A program made the translations under genes and the position numbers. Below the pieces are notes generated by a model. That model was not told the origin of the DNA and ran no database searches. It saw only the letters and a list, made by a program, of their open reading frames with translations. Source: Tetrahymena thermophila SB210 (taxonomy: Eukaryota; Ciliophora; Oligohymenophorea; Hymenostomatida; Tetrahymenidae). From it: DNA of 64,000 nt. This document shows, piece by piece, positions 49,023 through 63,000 of this stretch. The stretch spans positions 682,001-746,000 of the forward strand of contig NW_002476335.1 in assembly GCF_000189635.1 (NCBI RefSeq), written 5' to 3'. How positions within the stretch are numbered: the stretch's first letter is position 1; the number at the start of each line of letters is the position of its first letter.

Positions 49023-52000
49023 TCACTCTGGGACATCTTCTTCAATGAATTCATCATCGTTGTTTTTATTTTTGCTATTTAGAGATACTCCTTAGCTTTC
49101 TAAAATTTATTGAAGCTGTTTTATATAAGTTTAATCAGTTAAAAATAAAAAAGAGTTTGTTTAATTACCATTTCCTAGTCAAGATATGGGGCAAGTATAA
49201 TACGCTTTTACTGCATTTTTTTGATATAGTCAAAGGCCTAAGAGAAATTCTTAACTTGGTAATAATATTCAATTATTTATGCATAAATATCACCGCTTCT
49301 AACACTTTAGTCTATACCAGGCTTTTATATGAAAAATATAAAAAATATAAATTTAACCACTCCTGTATTAAATACTAATTTTTACTTATGCTAATAAATC
49401 TTCGCATATTTGTTTCATTTGTTGAGGATCTGATGAGAAAAGAGCTCTTGCTTATACGAACTTTTACACAAGATTGAGCTTAGTTTCTAATTACTCAATA
49501 CGGAAATCACGGCTTTCGCTTGTAGATTTCTTAGCATGCTTTAAGGCTTCATTAAGTGCAGCTGCAGCCTTTTCATAATCTCTATATTCGTCAATTTCCA
49601 CACTACTGCATGCATCAAAGAATCCTGCCAAGTTATCGTAAGCTTTAGCTTTGTTGTAAAAAGTAATGATATGCTTCATTAACTGAGGATTCTTATGCCA
49701 GTCAGTGGTTTGTAAGAAATTACCTGCTAAAATGTAGAGTTAAGGCATACGAGCCATAGTAGCATAATTTACAACTTCATCAATAGCACCAAGATTAATT
49801 AGACACTTCATAGCCTCAACTTAATTTCCAAGCTTTGTATAAAGCTTACTTGATAAACGATAGTCTCCTTGCTTAATACTAGTGTCAGCAATTAGTTTCA
49901 TCAATTCTTTTCTTTTGTTTTCTTCAGCTGCATTTTTAGCTGGTTCAGTAGGAATAATTTTACTATTTATATATTTTTTCAAAGTAAATAAATAAATCTA
50001 ATTATTAAATTTTAACAATGACTTCTTAATTTAAATAAAATAAATTTTTTAATTATCTATTATAAAATTTTGGTTGCTAATTTGAAACTAAATAAATAAA
50101 TAAATAAGTAAAATTTTATTAATTACTCTACTAAATCTTGAGTTATAGGAATATTGAATCTTATACAGGTTTCTATAGCTCTTTCAAATTATTTGGCTTT
50201 AATCATCAAAGGAACAGCTCTTTCAGGTTAACCTTTTTCTATAAAATCATCAATAATTCCTGCAAGGTCGTTGGGATCTCTCTTTTTGTTTCTTTAATCT
50301 TCTTCTTATTCTATTTAACGAGCAATTTATTTAGCTTCATCATACAATTTTTCTTCTTGTGCTAAGTTATAAGCTTTAATTAAGTTTCCACCCTTTTTGT
50401 AAAGCTCTACAGCTTTCTATTTGAATCCCTTTTCTTCGAAGTAGGCTGCAGATTGTAATTTAACTTGATTAGGACCTTAAAGTGAAATAGACATTACTTC
50501 GTTGTCCATTCCTTTTTCTCTTGCCAACCTAACTGCTTATGTGTAATGTTAAGATTTCCAGTAATATTGAATAGCCTCAGGGATTTAGCCATTCATTTCT
50601 AAGTATTTAGCCAAAATGTAACAAGCTGCTGAGTTGTTAGTTTCTGAGCAAATGGAACTTGCTGTTTGTACATCGTTTTTAGTTAAAAATAACCTAACCT
50701 AATATAACGAATAAGTTATAACAAAATTTTAATTTTTTAAAAACTTATATTACCATTTGATCATAATCTTCTGACTATCTATAGAATTTTACAGCCAATT
50801 CGATTCTATAATTTGATTCTAAATATTATGCCCACCATTTGAAAAGTGGTTTTTCATTTTTATCTATAATGTATCTTTCAAGCTATTCAGTTTGACCAGC
50901 TTCTAATAACATTCTGGGAACTTCTTTACTAAAAATAAAAATAATTGATTGAATATAATTTGTTTAATATTTATATATTTATTTATTTACACATGAGTTC
51001 CACTCTTTTCATAATAGAGTATAGCTTACTCATAGTTATTGCTGACTTCGTACATTTAAGCTGTTCTATAATAAGTATTTTTAAGGTTAATTCTGTCATG
51101 ATTTTCAGAAATTTAAATGGCCTTTTCCCAATTTCCTTCTGCTTAGAGCATTTTATTATAAAGGTCATAACGCTTTGATTGTTCATACAATTTGACAGCT
51201 TCGTCTTTCATGTTTAACTAGATAGCAACCATAGCTAATTAAGCGTCTAATTCTGGTTCTTTTTTTTATTCTCTAATAGCCTTAGATCCTCTAGCGAATC
51301 TCATATTTCCTAAACATATTTCAGCAACATCAATTCTTTTTGTCTTGACACACATTGATGCCATTTTTTCCCAAATAGAAGGATTTTATATTTACTTAAC
51401 AGATTTATATGCTTCGTCAAGGTTATCCATAGTAAGATAGAAAGAAAAATTCATAATAGCTTCTTTAATTTGATTGTCAATTTTTTCTAATCCAACAAAG
51501 TCATTTAAATATTTCTCAACTATTTTATAGTTCTAACCAGAGCTATTAGTTTTCTTGTTTCTCTTAATGAAATATAGTTTAGGAATATCAATAGCTAAAT
51601 TGTTTTAAATAATTTCATTAATTTTAATCTAAAATAAAACAATAAAGTTTAAATAAAATAGTTATTCACATTAAATCAGAATTGTTTTATTTGAAATGAA
51701 TAATAATAACTAATTTATTTGAAACCAATTTAATATTTTAATTTATTAAATTGATTCAATCGATCAAAATAATTTGTTTACCAAAAACTGCTTCAATACT
51801 GGATTCAAGTTGATATTAATCTTATTTTCTGATTCCATTTTCTGAAGTTACGAAAAAGGTATAAAACTCTAAATTGCTTTTATCTTTCTCATCATCATCT
51901 TCATTTCTACTTTTATCGCTCTTATTATCTTCATTTTCATCATTATTTTCATCTGCATTCTTTTCTTATTAGATATTCTTGTTAATTATACAGCTTATAC

Positions 52001-54386
52001 CGAAAAATTTTCTATCTTTTCTATCGCAATAAGGCTGAAGTGGAATGCATTTTGCTGGCATTTCATAAAGTAAAAAGTTATCAGTTTAGACATCATAAAT
52101 GTAGAATTTATTATCTGCTTAAGGACCTGATTTGCCTCTTTAGTCAGCTGTAATTACGATTTTAGATCCATCTGAATTAACAGCACAATATCTTATTTAT
52201 CCAAGTTAACCTTGTGAGTCTAATTCATAAAGAAATTTACTTTGTGAATGAAATTAAAATGTTTAAATTTACTTTCAAATCTTCTAGTCACACCAATCTG
52301 CTTAACTTCTCTTCTGCTAATATCAAATAAACGAATATAGTTATTAGAGGTCCACATGATTAGGTGATTATTTAAAACGTTCACATTTAAGATTTTTCCT
52401 TCACTTTCAGAAAATTTCAAATTCTACTTTTAAATTCCTTTGAAGTTTAAAACATTCAATTCCATATCATTAACTAAAATGATATTTTCTTTATGGATAA
52501 CACTTCTCAAACATTTCTCTTAAATAGAAGCTACCAACTTTGTCTATGACTCCTCTATTTTTCAAATTTAAAATATTTATTTAGCTCATATAATTACTTA
52601 ATTAATTAGTTACTTGGATTGATAATAATTTCATGAATTTCAATAGTTTTGCTTGTCCAAAGCAACATAAATTAATCATTACAGTCAAGGCCCTTGATAT
52701 TACCTTTAGACTAGAAATGCAAAACCTTTTCGAAATATGTTAAAATATGTAATAATTTTATTTTTTAAATATTTTGTATTTACTTGATTAGAAATGTCGT
52801 TGTTGATATATATTTTGATAGTATTTGCGCTGCTTTAAAGAAGTCTGACTTAATCAGTCATTTTACCATTTATGACAGTTTCTTAAACTAAAGAAATTTA
52901 ATTGCCATACTAAACAGCAATCAAACCATTATTTTAACCAACGGCTATACTATTAACTCCTTGTCTTACAGAGACATAAGGGAGCATTTTCCACTCATCT
53001 ACATCAAGAGGACTCTCACTTCCTATAGAAAGGTTTTTCCAAAAAATAATACGACCTTCTCTTGTACCAGCAACAAGTACTTTTCCTCTTTTTTCATATT
53101 AAATGCTAGTAATTTAATCGTTTGTGTTGGTTGATTATATTACAGTTGCAGCTCCTTATTATGTTTAAGTTTGTTAGGCTAATTAATGCAAAGTAAGGAC
53201 ATAGTTATCATCCTAATCTAGATGCCACATACGAAGCATATTTTCATGAGAGCAAGTTGCTAACAAACAGCTGCCAATCCAAATTGATTATAATTTTTAA
53301 GGATCTCCAGAAATTGATAACTTTACTCTTTTGCTTGGGCCTGTCTTAACAGACGTAGAAATCTTAAACATAACCAATAAGAGTGTGCTTGTTATGATAA
53401 TTACACTGTTTTCTTTTTCGTAGAAGAGTAAAGATTTGATACTTCCACCTACTTTACAAACATCTGAGCAATGATTTGCATCATCAGCTAAGCAAACAAC
53501 TCCAGACTTCCCTCCAAAAAAGAAAAGATTTCCTAAAAGGAATTAAAAATAATTTCAATATAAGATTTATTTCATATCAGCTTCAAATTGCTTGATATAA
53601 TCTTTTGAAAAGTTTTTTATTCTTAAAATTTTTATAGAGCTTTAAATTTAAAAAATTTTATCATTTCTGACTGATTTATTTATTTATTTAATTATGCACT
53701 GACTGACTATGTTTGTAAAAAGTCTTTTAAAAAGTAGTACTAGGCACTATAAAAAATAAGCAACTGAATTTTAAAAAGACATTCATTATATATTACCTGA
53801 CTTTAATTTACTATCGATGTTCAGTTCACAAAATATGGCATGAGTAATGCTTTACTCTTTCTTATATTATGAGACTATATTAATTCCTCTCCACACTGTT
53901 ACATTTCCGTCAATATCTGCAGAAACCATACGGGAACCGCTGGGATTAAATTGAATTAAACAAATTTCACTTTTATGTCCGTTTGGCTCTTCCTTTGCAA
54001 CTTTTGTTTCCTCACTCCATAGAGTAATTGCACCTGATTTAAATTAAAATTTTCAAATTATTTATGCTTTGGAGTTCTAAATTTTAAATTTTTGTAAATA
54101 TTAAATGGAAATCTGCTAAAATTTTTAGTATTTTTAAATTTTTTCGTGATTTACCTGTTTCCCAACCAAGTGCGATTATAGGCTATGAAGGATGCCATTA
54201 TACGTATGTGCACCTTATATTTCTTGAAAGTTCGTAGTCGTGCTTTTCTCCACATTCGTTGAACAATAAAATCTTGTGTGGTGTAATAATAGCTAATGAT
54301 GGGTTTATGGATACATTAGAAACTGCTATTTAAGTAATTTATTCATCAGTGCCAGCATCTAATGGAAGTTCTGAAAACAAGCTCAT
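49023..54386 (-). CDS. Intraflagellar transport protein IFT140
   Basis: A core subunit of IFT-A, the complex for retrograde ciliary transport and membrane-protein entry. Read leftward from ATG 54386 ([20 protein letters not shown]) to UGA 49025-49023 (...[11 protein letters not shown]). First exons: 54386-54155, 54033-53797, then from 53532; at least ten exons in all, and the later joins are approximate. N-terminal WD40 repeats include [18 protein letters not shown] and [21 protein letters not shown] matches the human FKSFDLSRREAK. The C-terminal half is TPR-like helices; [20 protein letters not shown] and [16 protein letters not shown] match the human [20 protein letters not shown] ... CAQVEIDEYQNYDKA. 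The acidic tail also matches. An acidic, low-complexity insert ([20 protein letters not shown]) lies in the linker after the WD repeats, near 51900-51960. Confidence 0.95.
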
Positions 54387-55122
54387 TATTGAAATTTGCT
54401 ATAATTATCCTAATTCTAGTCTATTTAATTTTTTTGGTTATGTTTATCTAACTAACTTGCTTGAAGTCTCTCTTTCTCTCTTTTTACTTTTTGATAGATT
54501 GATAGAGTGGATTGGATTAATTTTTAATATTTCAAAATAATTTGTAAAATATTAATTAAGTTAATATCTTGTATTTTTTATTTTTAAATTGTTTTGAATT
54601 TTCACAACTTACGATATAATTATTATTATGAAACAAGCTTTATAATAAAATGTAAATTATCTATTTCTCTTTAATGGACAAAATGATTAGCTATTCTATT
54701 TATTTATTTCATTTATATTATGCTCTAAATATTAATTAAAAACTTAAATCTCAAAATTTTACTGATAAATTAAAATTAAAATAATTTATTTTATTTAAAA
54801 ATTTTTATTAGTTTTCTGATTTTTAAAAAACTACGAAGTTTAAATCTATTACTATAAAAAGAAATTTGATTGACTATTATGTGTAGAGAATAGAATATTT
54901 GGAATTTTAAACTTAAAAAGGCATTTTAAATAATAAATTAAACTAAAATATGATAGATTTTATAAGCATTCATTCATTCACTTTGAACTTTTCTAAGATA
55001 TTAAGTAATTTTTTGAATTATTTATTTGAAGAAGCTTATCTATTGATTTTATATTTTTATTCTATCAGTCAATATTGAATAACTGATATTAAAAAACACA
55101 AACAAGTAGAAAATATTGCCAA
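54387..55122. other. Divergent spacer upstream of IFT140
   Basis: AT-rich region between divergent starts; likely holds the IFT140 promoter. A rightward frame overlapping its 5' end lies opposite IFT140 exon 1 and is not a gene. Confidence 0.5.
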
Positions 55123-56151
55123 ATGGAAAATAGAATAAATGAATTAAAAGCAAGAGCTCAAGCTCTCTAAAAAGTGATGGATGAAAAAGAAGAAATTCTA
55201 AGAAGTATTTCAGAAAACATAGGAAATATGAGCAAAGAATTAAATGATGTATTTATATTTTAGTTGAGGAACAATCATTTATAGTTAAATCTAATCAAAT
55301 ATTTAAAAAAGTATTAAATTAAGTTTGAAAGTAACCAAAAACAATTTCCTTTGCTAAAAGATAAATTATAAAAGAAAGTAAATTATTTTCATCTCAATTT
55401 AGAATTTTGTTAGATACAATCATTTTATTTAATTTATATTTTAGGAAAAAATTATTGAGTAGGAAAAGCATGATGAGAAAATTATTAGCGAAAAAATTTC
55501 TTAAATATAAAAATAAAGAGTTAAGCTAATGCAAGATGTAAATTTTATAAATATAAATGAGAAAGAATATTCATTATTTTTACAGCAATATAATTTACAG
55601 CAAAAAATACAGAAAAAACCTCAATAAGTCCAGCCTTATAGCCAATCTTAACAATCTTAAGATATAGTGAACTCATCAAAAATATAATCTTATTTGCCTT
55701 AATAGAATTAATAACTATAAAAAAACTCATAAGTTCATTAGTAAAATGTAGTACAGACTTAGCATAAACCACAATAATAGTAAATAAATCAAAGCACTCC
55801 CGAACAATAAAAGGCCTAAGAAGCAAGCTAAAAAAGTGAAGTTTAAAGAAAAGAAAGCAGTAATGATGAAGAAGATGAAAAATCAGATGAAGATTGTGAT
55901 GTAAACTTTATATAAATAGAATGAAATTATTTAATAAAATAATTTTTTGAAAGGATATCTTAAAACGTATTAAAGCAAACTTAAAAAATGATGAAGATGA
56001 GGATGACGATGGTGATGAATAAAAAGAAAAATAAGAAAATAAAAGTGATAGTGATAGTGATAACGAAGAAGATAATGATGAAGATAATCAAAATTAATAA
56101 AATTTAGAGGACAAAAAAAATGAAAAATAATAGAATGAAGGAGATAAGTGA
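55123..56151 (+). CDS. Acidic coiled-coil protein
   Basis: A 243-residue protein in four exons: 55123-55248, 55445-55537, 55586-55900, 55954-56151, all joined in phase 0 and summing to 244 codons. The N terminus is a clear coiled coil (MENRINELKARAQALQKVMD, EKEEILRSISENIGNMSKEL, continuing EKHDEKIISEKISQ). The middle is Gln-rich (QPYSQSQQSQDIV). The C-terminal third is strongly acidic (NDEEDEKSDEDCD, EDEDDDGDEQKEKQENKSDS). This composition fits a nuclear or chaperone-type acidic protein, but no family is recognised. All three introns fall between codons. Confidence 0.78.
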
Positions 56152-56959
56152 GTAGAATTTTTAAAAAATAATGGTGATCTAAAATAAAAAATGTTTTAAA
56201 TGTACTTGAATAGCTAGAATAAAAATGATATAAATTTGATTAATTATTAAAATATTTATATTTAAATTGTAATATATTAAGCTTTTAAGTAAATTTAATA
56301 AACTTTAAAAGGAAAATAAATATCTTTTGTGAAGTTTGATTATTAAAAATTTAGTTTAAAATTTTATGCTATTAATAGAAAAATTATTTAATTTTTTAAG
56401 TAAAATTTTCAAAGCTTAGTGAGTAAAGTGTAACAAACTAATAATACTGAAGAGTTAAGCTAAATTTAAAAATAAATAAATTTGTCAATTTATATTAAAG
56501 TTTTATTTATCAATTTATTAATCAATATTGTGTAAGACAATAGGATATTCCTCTTTTTTATTGTAATAATATTTTTCTGCAAAAATAAAAAATAGATAAA
56601 TAAATAAATAAACAATGATGCTTGCTTAAAGTAATTTAAGAAGAATAGCATTTAGATGAGAAAATTCATTAGTAAGAATTCTGATTAATCACGAATTTAA
56701 AATGAAATTTACTCTTTTTTATGTCTTGTCAGCTATATTTGCATTTATAAAAGAAGATTATTATCTAACGAAACACTTTTATAAATAAAAAAGAATTATC
56801 ATTCTATTAAAAGAATATTAATCAAATTAAAAAAAATTATAAAATAGTACTGCAAAAATAATAAATACTCTAAAATTAGAAAAGCTAGGTATAGTATTGT
56901 GAGAATTTTGCAAACAAGTTTTTCTTGAAAAATAATTAAAAGGATAGCTGCGATAGTTA
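56152..56959. other. AT-rich spacer
   Basis: Spacer between two rightward genes; no gene seen. Confidence 0.45.
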
Positions 56960-59519
56960 ATGATTCTTCAACTAATATAGTTTTTTAGCCTTCTCTTTGC
57001 AGTTGGTTACTTAGTAAATGAGTATTCAGATAAGCAAGTCAAGAGGCATATTAAAATATTATCATTCATAGCATGGTTACTCTCTTTTGGGTTTGTCTTT
57101 ATAATTCCATTAGATATTTACTGGGTAAAAACTTTGTTAAAATTCTTAAGCATATTCTATTCTTAATTTAACATTTGATAGACTATTTGAAGCTAATTTT
57201 ATAATATCTTCTCAATATTGTTTTGTAAAACTTAATAAATAGACTTTAGAAAACCAAAGATTTATTGAAAATTGCAAATAAAATCCATAAAGCGAATAAT
57301 GTGTTTCATTTGATGGTGATTCTATCCCTGAATTCAAAACCATGGTTTGGGCTTGGAGAGCTGTTTATTGGATTACTTTTGTTTTTACTTGGTAAAATTA
57401 TTTTTAACACTTAAAATTAAAAATAATTAAGAGTTCGCTAAATAAATTAAATAGGTTTATTTTACCTTTCTTCCAAGATTATGAAGCTGCTGGAGAATTT
57501 GATGTTAAAGGAAGAGTAAAGAGATCAATAAAGATTAATTTAATGATCATTTTAGGTATTGGAGCTATTGGACTTTTGTTCATAGTTTATCTTCTTATTT
57601 CAGGAAAAATTTCATGGTATTAAATTATCAACGATTCTTTAATTTGTTTATGAGAATATAAAATAGATATTTATTTTGAAAAATTTAATATATTTTCTTA
57701 CTTTATAAAATAGGGATAACATGGAAGGTTTTTTAATTGGTTTAGCTAATGGATTGTAAAATATAATTAGTTTGAGCACAATACTTATTTACATATATTT
57801 TTTCATTTTTATAATAAAAAGTGGTATCTTTTTGGTGGTTATTTTGTTGGGACATGGATTAGTTATGATTCCTAAGAAATGTTGGAGAGAAAGAAACGAA
57901 GAAACCATTATTAAGTAACAAATTTAATTAGTTTAATCAATCCTTAATACAGAAATATTTCTTATATTTAGATTGTGTTAATTCCAAGCTGCCAAATTAG
58001 ATGAAACAAAATTAGAAACAGTTTTTAAATTAGAAGAAAAGGTTAAATTTTTACTGCTTGCTCAGTAAAGATACAAAGAGTTTGAATCTTACTTTAATTA
58101 GATTATTGATTTAGTACCTGCTGATATTGTTAGCCATTGCAAAGAGTTAAACTAACCCAGCGAATCTACACGCTAAGATTTAAATTCTTTTGGAGTAATA
58201 AATATTGATAAATTAGCTAGCTTAAACAAAGAGATGAAGTCACTTGTCTAGTAATTAAAAAGAGAATAAACTAAGTGGGACTATCTTCTTGATAAAGCTT
58301 TTTTCACAGAAGACTTAAAGAAAAATAAAGACTCTTCTGAAAATAAAATTGACAGTGATTTTTATGTAAATCGTCAAGGTAAATTAGGTCATTTCATAGA
58401 TGTGGCTTTTTGGTTCTGGAATTGTAAAGCTAAAAAAATATTTATGATTATTTGTGCCTTTACTTTTGGTATGCTTTCCTTGCTTGTTCTTTTAGGAGAG
58501 ATTTCAATTTTCTCGGGAAAAGTAATTAACCCATTTAACTACATACTTGTAGATGATACTACACATTTGATAGGAACATAGGTAATTTAAATTAGTATTT
58601 AAATATTTATTAATTTATTTTTATTGTTAATAGTTCTTGGTCTTGATTCCTCTGCTTTACATTACTTTTTGTGTCTATTATAGTATGTTCTAAGTTAAAT
58701 TAGCAAATCTATTTGGCTTATATAAATATCACTAAACTGATGCTCCAAGTCTTATGTTTTTCTCCATGTAAATAAACTAAATTGTAATATCTAGAAAATT
58801 AATATGTTATTTTTTTATAAAAAGTAATTTTGCTAGAGTTTCTGCTCCTATTTCTTACAATTATCTCAAAATCTTAGGAGTTAAAGATTCAGCATTTGAA
58901 AGAATTATTGGAGCTATGGATGACGTACCCATTTTAGGATCAGCAAACACCTATTTCTTCCCAATGATTCTTATCATGCTAATTTTATTCAATGCTTTTG
59001 ATGTTTATTAAAAAATTTTGAGTTCTCTTGGCTTAAAATAATTTGAATTCTCAGATAACTTTGACGATGAACGTATCGATTAGGGTAAATAACTCATATA
59101 AAGAGGTAAAATAGAAATGAATTATAAATAAAATTTTATATAAAAAATTATTTTAATGAATAAATTAGCAAGAAATTCATGGGCTAGAAAATTCGATAAG
59201 ATGAAACAAAGCTCTCCATCATAGTACTTTGGTTATAACACAGCAGTAATTACTTTAAAATATGTTATTTATTTTTATACTATGTATTAATATAAATTTT
59301 TAGTCTTCATTAAGAGAAAACGAACAAATAAAAAATTTTGGAAGAGGGTATGGAAACAACAGCGATGTTAGTGGAGATACAGAATCAAGAGCATCTGTTT
59401 CTTCTACTTCAACAGCTACTTCTTAAAAATATAGTTAGTCATAACAAAATAAATTAAAATAATCTATTGGAAATAAATATTAAAATTTCAGCAATTTTGA
59501 AGAAATTCTAGAAATTTGA
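56960..59519 (+). CDS. LMBR1-domain membrane protein, LMBRD2-like
   Basis: A multi-span protein of the LMBR1/lipocalin-receptor-like family. The N terminus MILQLIQFFSLLFAVGYLV starts at ATG 56960; AWLLSFGFVFIIPLDIYW is the second span and resembles LMBRD2. Further spans: AVYWITFVFTW, INLMIILGIGAIGLLFIVYL and FMIICAFTFGMLSLLVLL. The conserved late block is strong: KYHQTDAPSLMFFSM and IGAMDDVPILGSANTYFFPM correspond to LMBRD2's HHQTDAYSLLFSGM and [21 protein letters not shown]. A long soluble loop (about 57990-58370) is helical. The tail is Ser/Gln-rich and ends in NFEEILEI. There are at least seven introns. The first join (near 57125-57180) is uncertain: donor GTAAAA at 57125 gives a phase clash, and a GTTAAA donor slightly downstream fits better. 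Confidence 0.85.
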
Positions 59520-60058
59520 ATATTTTATTTATCAAATCTGTTAATAAATTAAAAATTATTTTTATTTTAATCTTTTTAGTTAATAGTTTCATTTGTTTTT
59601 TAAAGATATATTTTTCATCTAATAAATTCTTTTTATTAATTCTAAAAACATAAAATCAGATTGTTTGTTTGATCTTTTTTAAATTGGTTTTAAAAAAACT
59701 ATATTATTATTGAAATAAATATATTTATTTGATAAAACATAATATCAAGTGCTTATTGTCATTTTCATTATATTGATTTTTTTTAATAAAGAAATAAATG
59801 AGATTTGTTAAATTATTTGAAGATTTTGTTTTTTGAATCAGAGTTGATTTGATAGAAATTTATTTGAAAATATTATTTAAACGTTTGGGATTTTAATTAA
59901 ATTAATAGCTTGTATTTATGTAATCAAAAGATATTCGATTTAATCGTTTGAAATTTCAAATTAATTAAATACGCAATTGAAAAAGAATTGTTTTGTAAAC
60001 ATAATTAATTCATTTTTACTGAATTTTTGATTGTTTAAAGAAAATCTTAAACATTTTT
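59520..60058. other. AT-rich spacer
   Basis: Spacer before the large Q/N-rich gene; no gene seen. Confidence 0.5.
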
Positions 60059-63000
60059 ATGGAATTAACATTAGAATAAAGTAAATAGTTTTTATAGTAC
60101 CTAATAGAATTAGGGGTGATTACTCCTAAAGAGGAAATAAATATCGTTGAAAAAATTAGTACTTAATCTAAAAGATGTTTATTCTTATTTGCTGATTTTT
60201 TAAAGTGTCTTACTCCTTCTGATTGTTACGATGTAGCTTTAAGGATGATGCAAGTATGGAGTGAAAAATTATAAAAATTAAATCAAAAATAAAATTATAA
60301 TCATGAGTAAGTTAAAAGAAATAGTAAAATACCTTCTATTATAACAGAAGAGGAGAATGAAGATACTTAAATAGAATTACCAAATGAAGTACCCAGTAGT
60401 ACAAACTAAAAAAATATTTCAGAAATTATGAAAAAGCACTAGCAAGGAGTGCTTTAAGGAATTAATGATATAAAAAAAGATTAATAATAAGCTGATGATA
60501 TAAATGAAATATCAAATAACTCGCTTCCTAATGCCTTCTACTAAAATTATTGTAAACCTTCTTTTTAAAATTTATCTAAGCAAGAAGTAGAGGTTTAGAG
60601 AAAAAAAAGGATGGATCGCACATTTGTGAATGAATAATTGGAGAAAGTATCAAAGTTATTTAATTTTAAGATAAAAGTTCATTTAAGGTATTCTTTTTAG
60701 TTGCTAAAAAACCATGTATTAAAAAAAAAAATAAATTGCCATAGTGTTGTTTTAGCTGATTCCAAACAGAAATAATTAAATTTGAATTATAACTTTTCAA
60801 ATAATCTCAAAAGTTAAACACCTAAAACCCTAAGCTAATAAGAAAAGACAATTAGTAATAATACAAATAAATTTTTTACTTACAAGGAATCTTAATAAAA
60901 TCGTAGTTTGATAGATTTACACAGTTCAAGTAGAATTCAATTAAATAAATAGCATCCAGAAAATGACATACCTTCGTTAAAATAATTTGATAACATTTTA
61001 AAGCCTTATTAGAATTAAATCTAATAAATGAATTAGAACAAAGAAGGGGGTTTAGAAAATACTTAAAATTATAAGAATGATCAAGTATTTATTAGTAATA
61101 ATAGCAGCATGAGTTATAATAATAATAACAATAGTTTACAGAGCCAAGCAATTAGTTTATAACAAAGTCTGAAATCTGAGGAAAATAAGGCCTGTACCTT
61201 TCGTCCTCTTTCGACTCTTATTAGTCCTACAAATAATACAGCAATAAAATTCAATTTTTCTGCATTGAATTCTGCTAATGCTACTCCCGAGCTCTATAAT
61301 AGGTAAAAGTATTTTCAATATAAAGAATAAATAATGGAGTACAGTCCATCTTCTTAAAGTGGAGAAAATACCTAAGCTAAGAATAACTATTCTTAATTAT
61401 TTTCTTGTGAAAAAATCTAAGAAAATATTTGCTAACAATAAAATATAACAAAAAATTAGTTAGATTTAGAAGTTAAAAACTAATTAAATTACTAATAGAA
61501 TTAATTTTTTGATAAAGAAGATGAAGAAATACAAAAAGAGTTTTGTTAAGATTTAGGGTTGTAAAATTGCTAAGAAAAAAATGATTTAAGATAAATAAAT
61601 TAACTAGAAAATGAAACAAGTTAAAACGATTTTGAATGGAATGAAAATGAAATTTCAAAACGAAATGTCTAAAATTAAAACAATTCAAATTTTTAACATA
61701 AAGATTTTAATGAATTGAAGAACAAAAGTGATAGGTAGGGTTTAAATGGTTAACATAATTACCAATTTACTACAAATATGCAATAAAACTCTAATTAAGC
61801 TTGCTAGCTAGCAAATATTCACAATTACTCTCATATATCTAAAAATTTAGATGATTCTACTTCAATAAATTTTGAATCTAGTTTAAGGAGTCTCACCAAA
61901 CCTTTGAATAACGCACAAAGATTTTAATCATAAAATATATTCACTAATAGTTAAATGAATTCTTTCTTTATGCAGTCTTAAGATGCATTTGCAGCTTAAT
62001 AAAATTAAAACTTATCTTAATTTGGAGAATAATTAGCTATATCATAGATAAATCCATTTATTTCAGAAATTTAGTTTTCTAATAATAAAAATCAATTTGA
62101 CTCAATAAATGACTAATTATAAAATATAAATAACAACAATGATTTATCCTAATTTGAAAATTCTGTTGTCGGTAATCATGGTTAATATAATTAATAATTT
62201 ATACAGTAACAAAACAGGGAACTTTAAGATTAAATAAATATTAAAACAAGATTATATAATTAGTAAAATTAGACTTAATGTTTAGATAATGAAGGCTAAC
62301 CTCAGAAGTGTATAGACTAAAACCTAAACCTAAAAAATTAAAATAACTTAGATTAAGAAAAATAGATGCAACATATTTATATCTAACAAGAAGATAGCCA
62401 ATTATTAACTGATGAAGATTTGTCAAATCAGAATTCTGTTTCAAAATACTAAAATATTTATTAAAATTTTACGAATTAAAATAATTTGATTTTATAAATA
62501 TAACAAAATAAATAAATTAAATAGTAAGATCTGTAATTCAATAGAAAAGATTCGGATAGTAATCAAGTAGTTTAAGAAGCTAAAACCCAATTTAATAATC
62601 TATAATAAATAGGTAAATAACTTTTAAACCGCTAGCAAGATAGTTTTAATAATTAAGAGAAAATGACGGATTTAAATTTGATTTATCAAATAAATAAACT
62701 ACCTTAGTATTGTTTTGATGAGGATCATTGCCAAGATACCTATAATACTAATAATCAATATATACAGGAAGAAAGAGATTTAGAAAAAACTAAATCACAA
62801 GATTAAAATGAAAAATAACTTATGGTTTCCAATAAAGAAGCTAGTTAAAAACTATAACAACAAACAATATTAACTGAAGAGGGAGTTAATAAGTATGTTT
62901 CAACATTTTAATAAAAAACTAATCTTTAAGTAAATATTGATCAACCTGAATAAGCACAACATTTATCAATTTAACCTTGTTAACTATAAACTTAAAAGCT

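Noticed and set aside
55545-55826. 93-codon minus-strand frame
   Set aside because: It is antisense to the Gln-rich exon of the acidic coiled-coil gene, which splices cleanly in frame.
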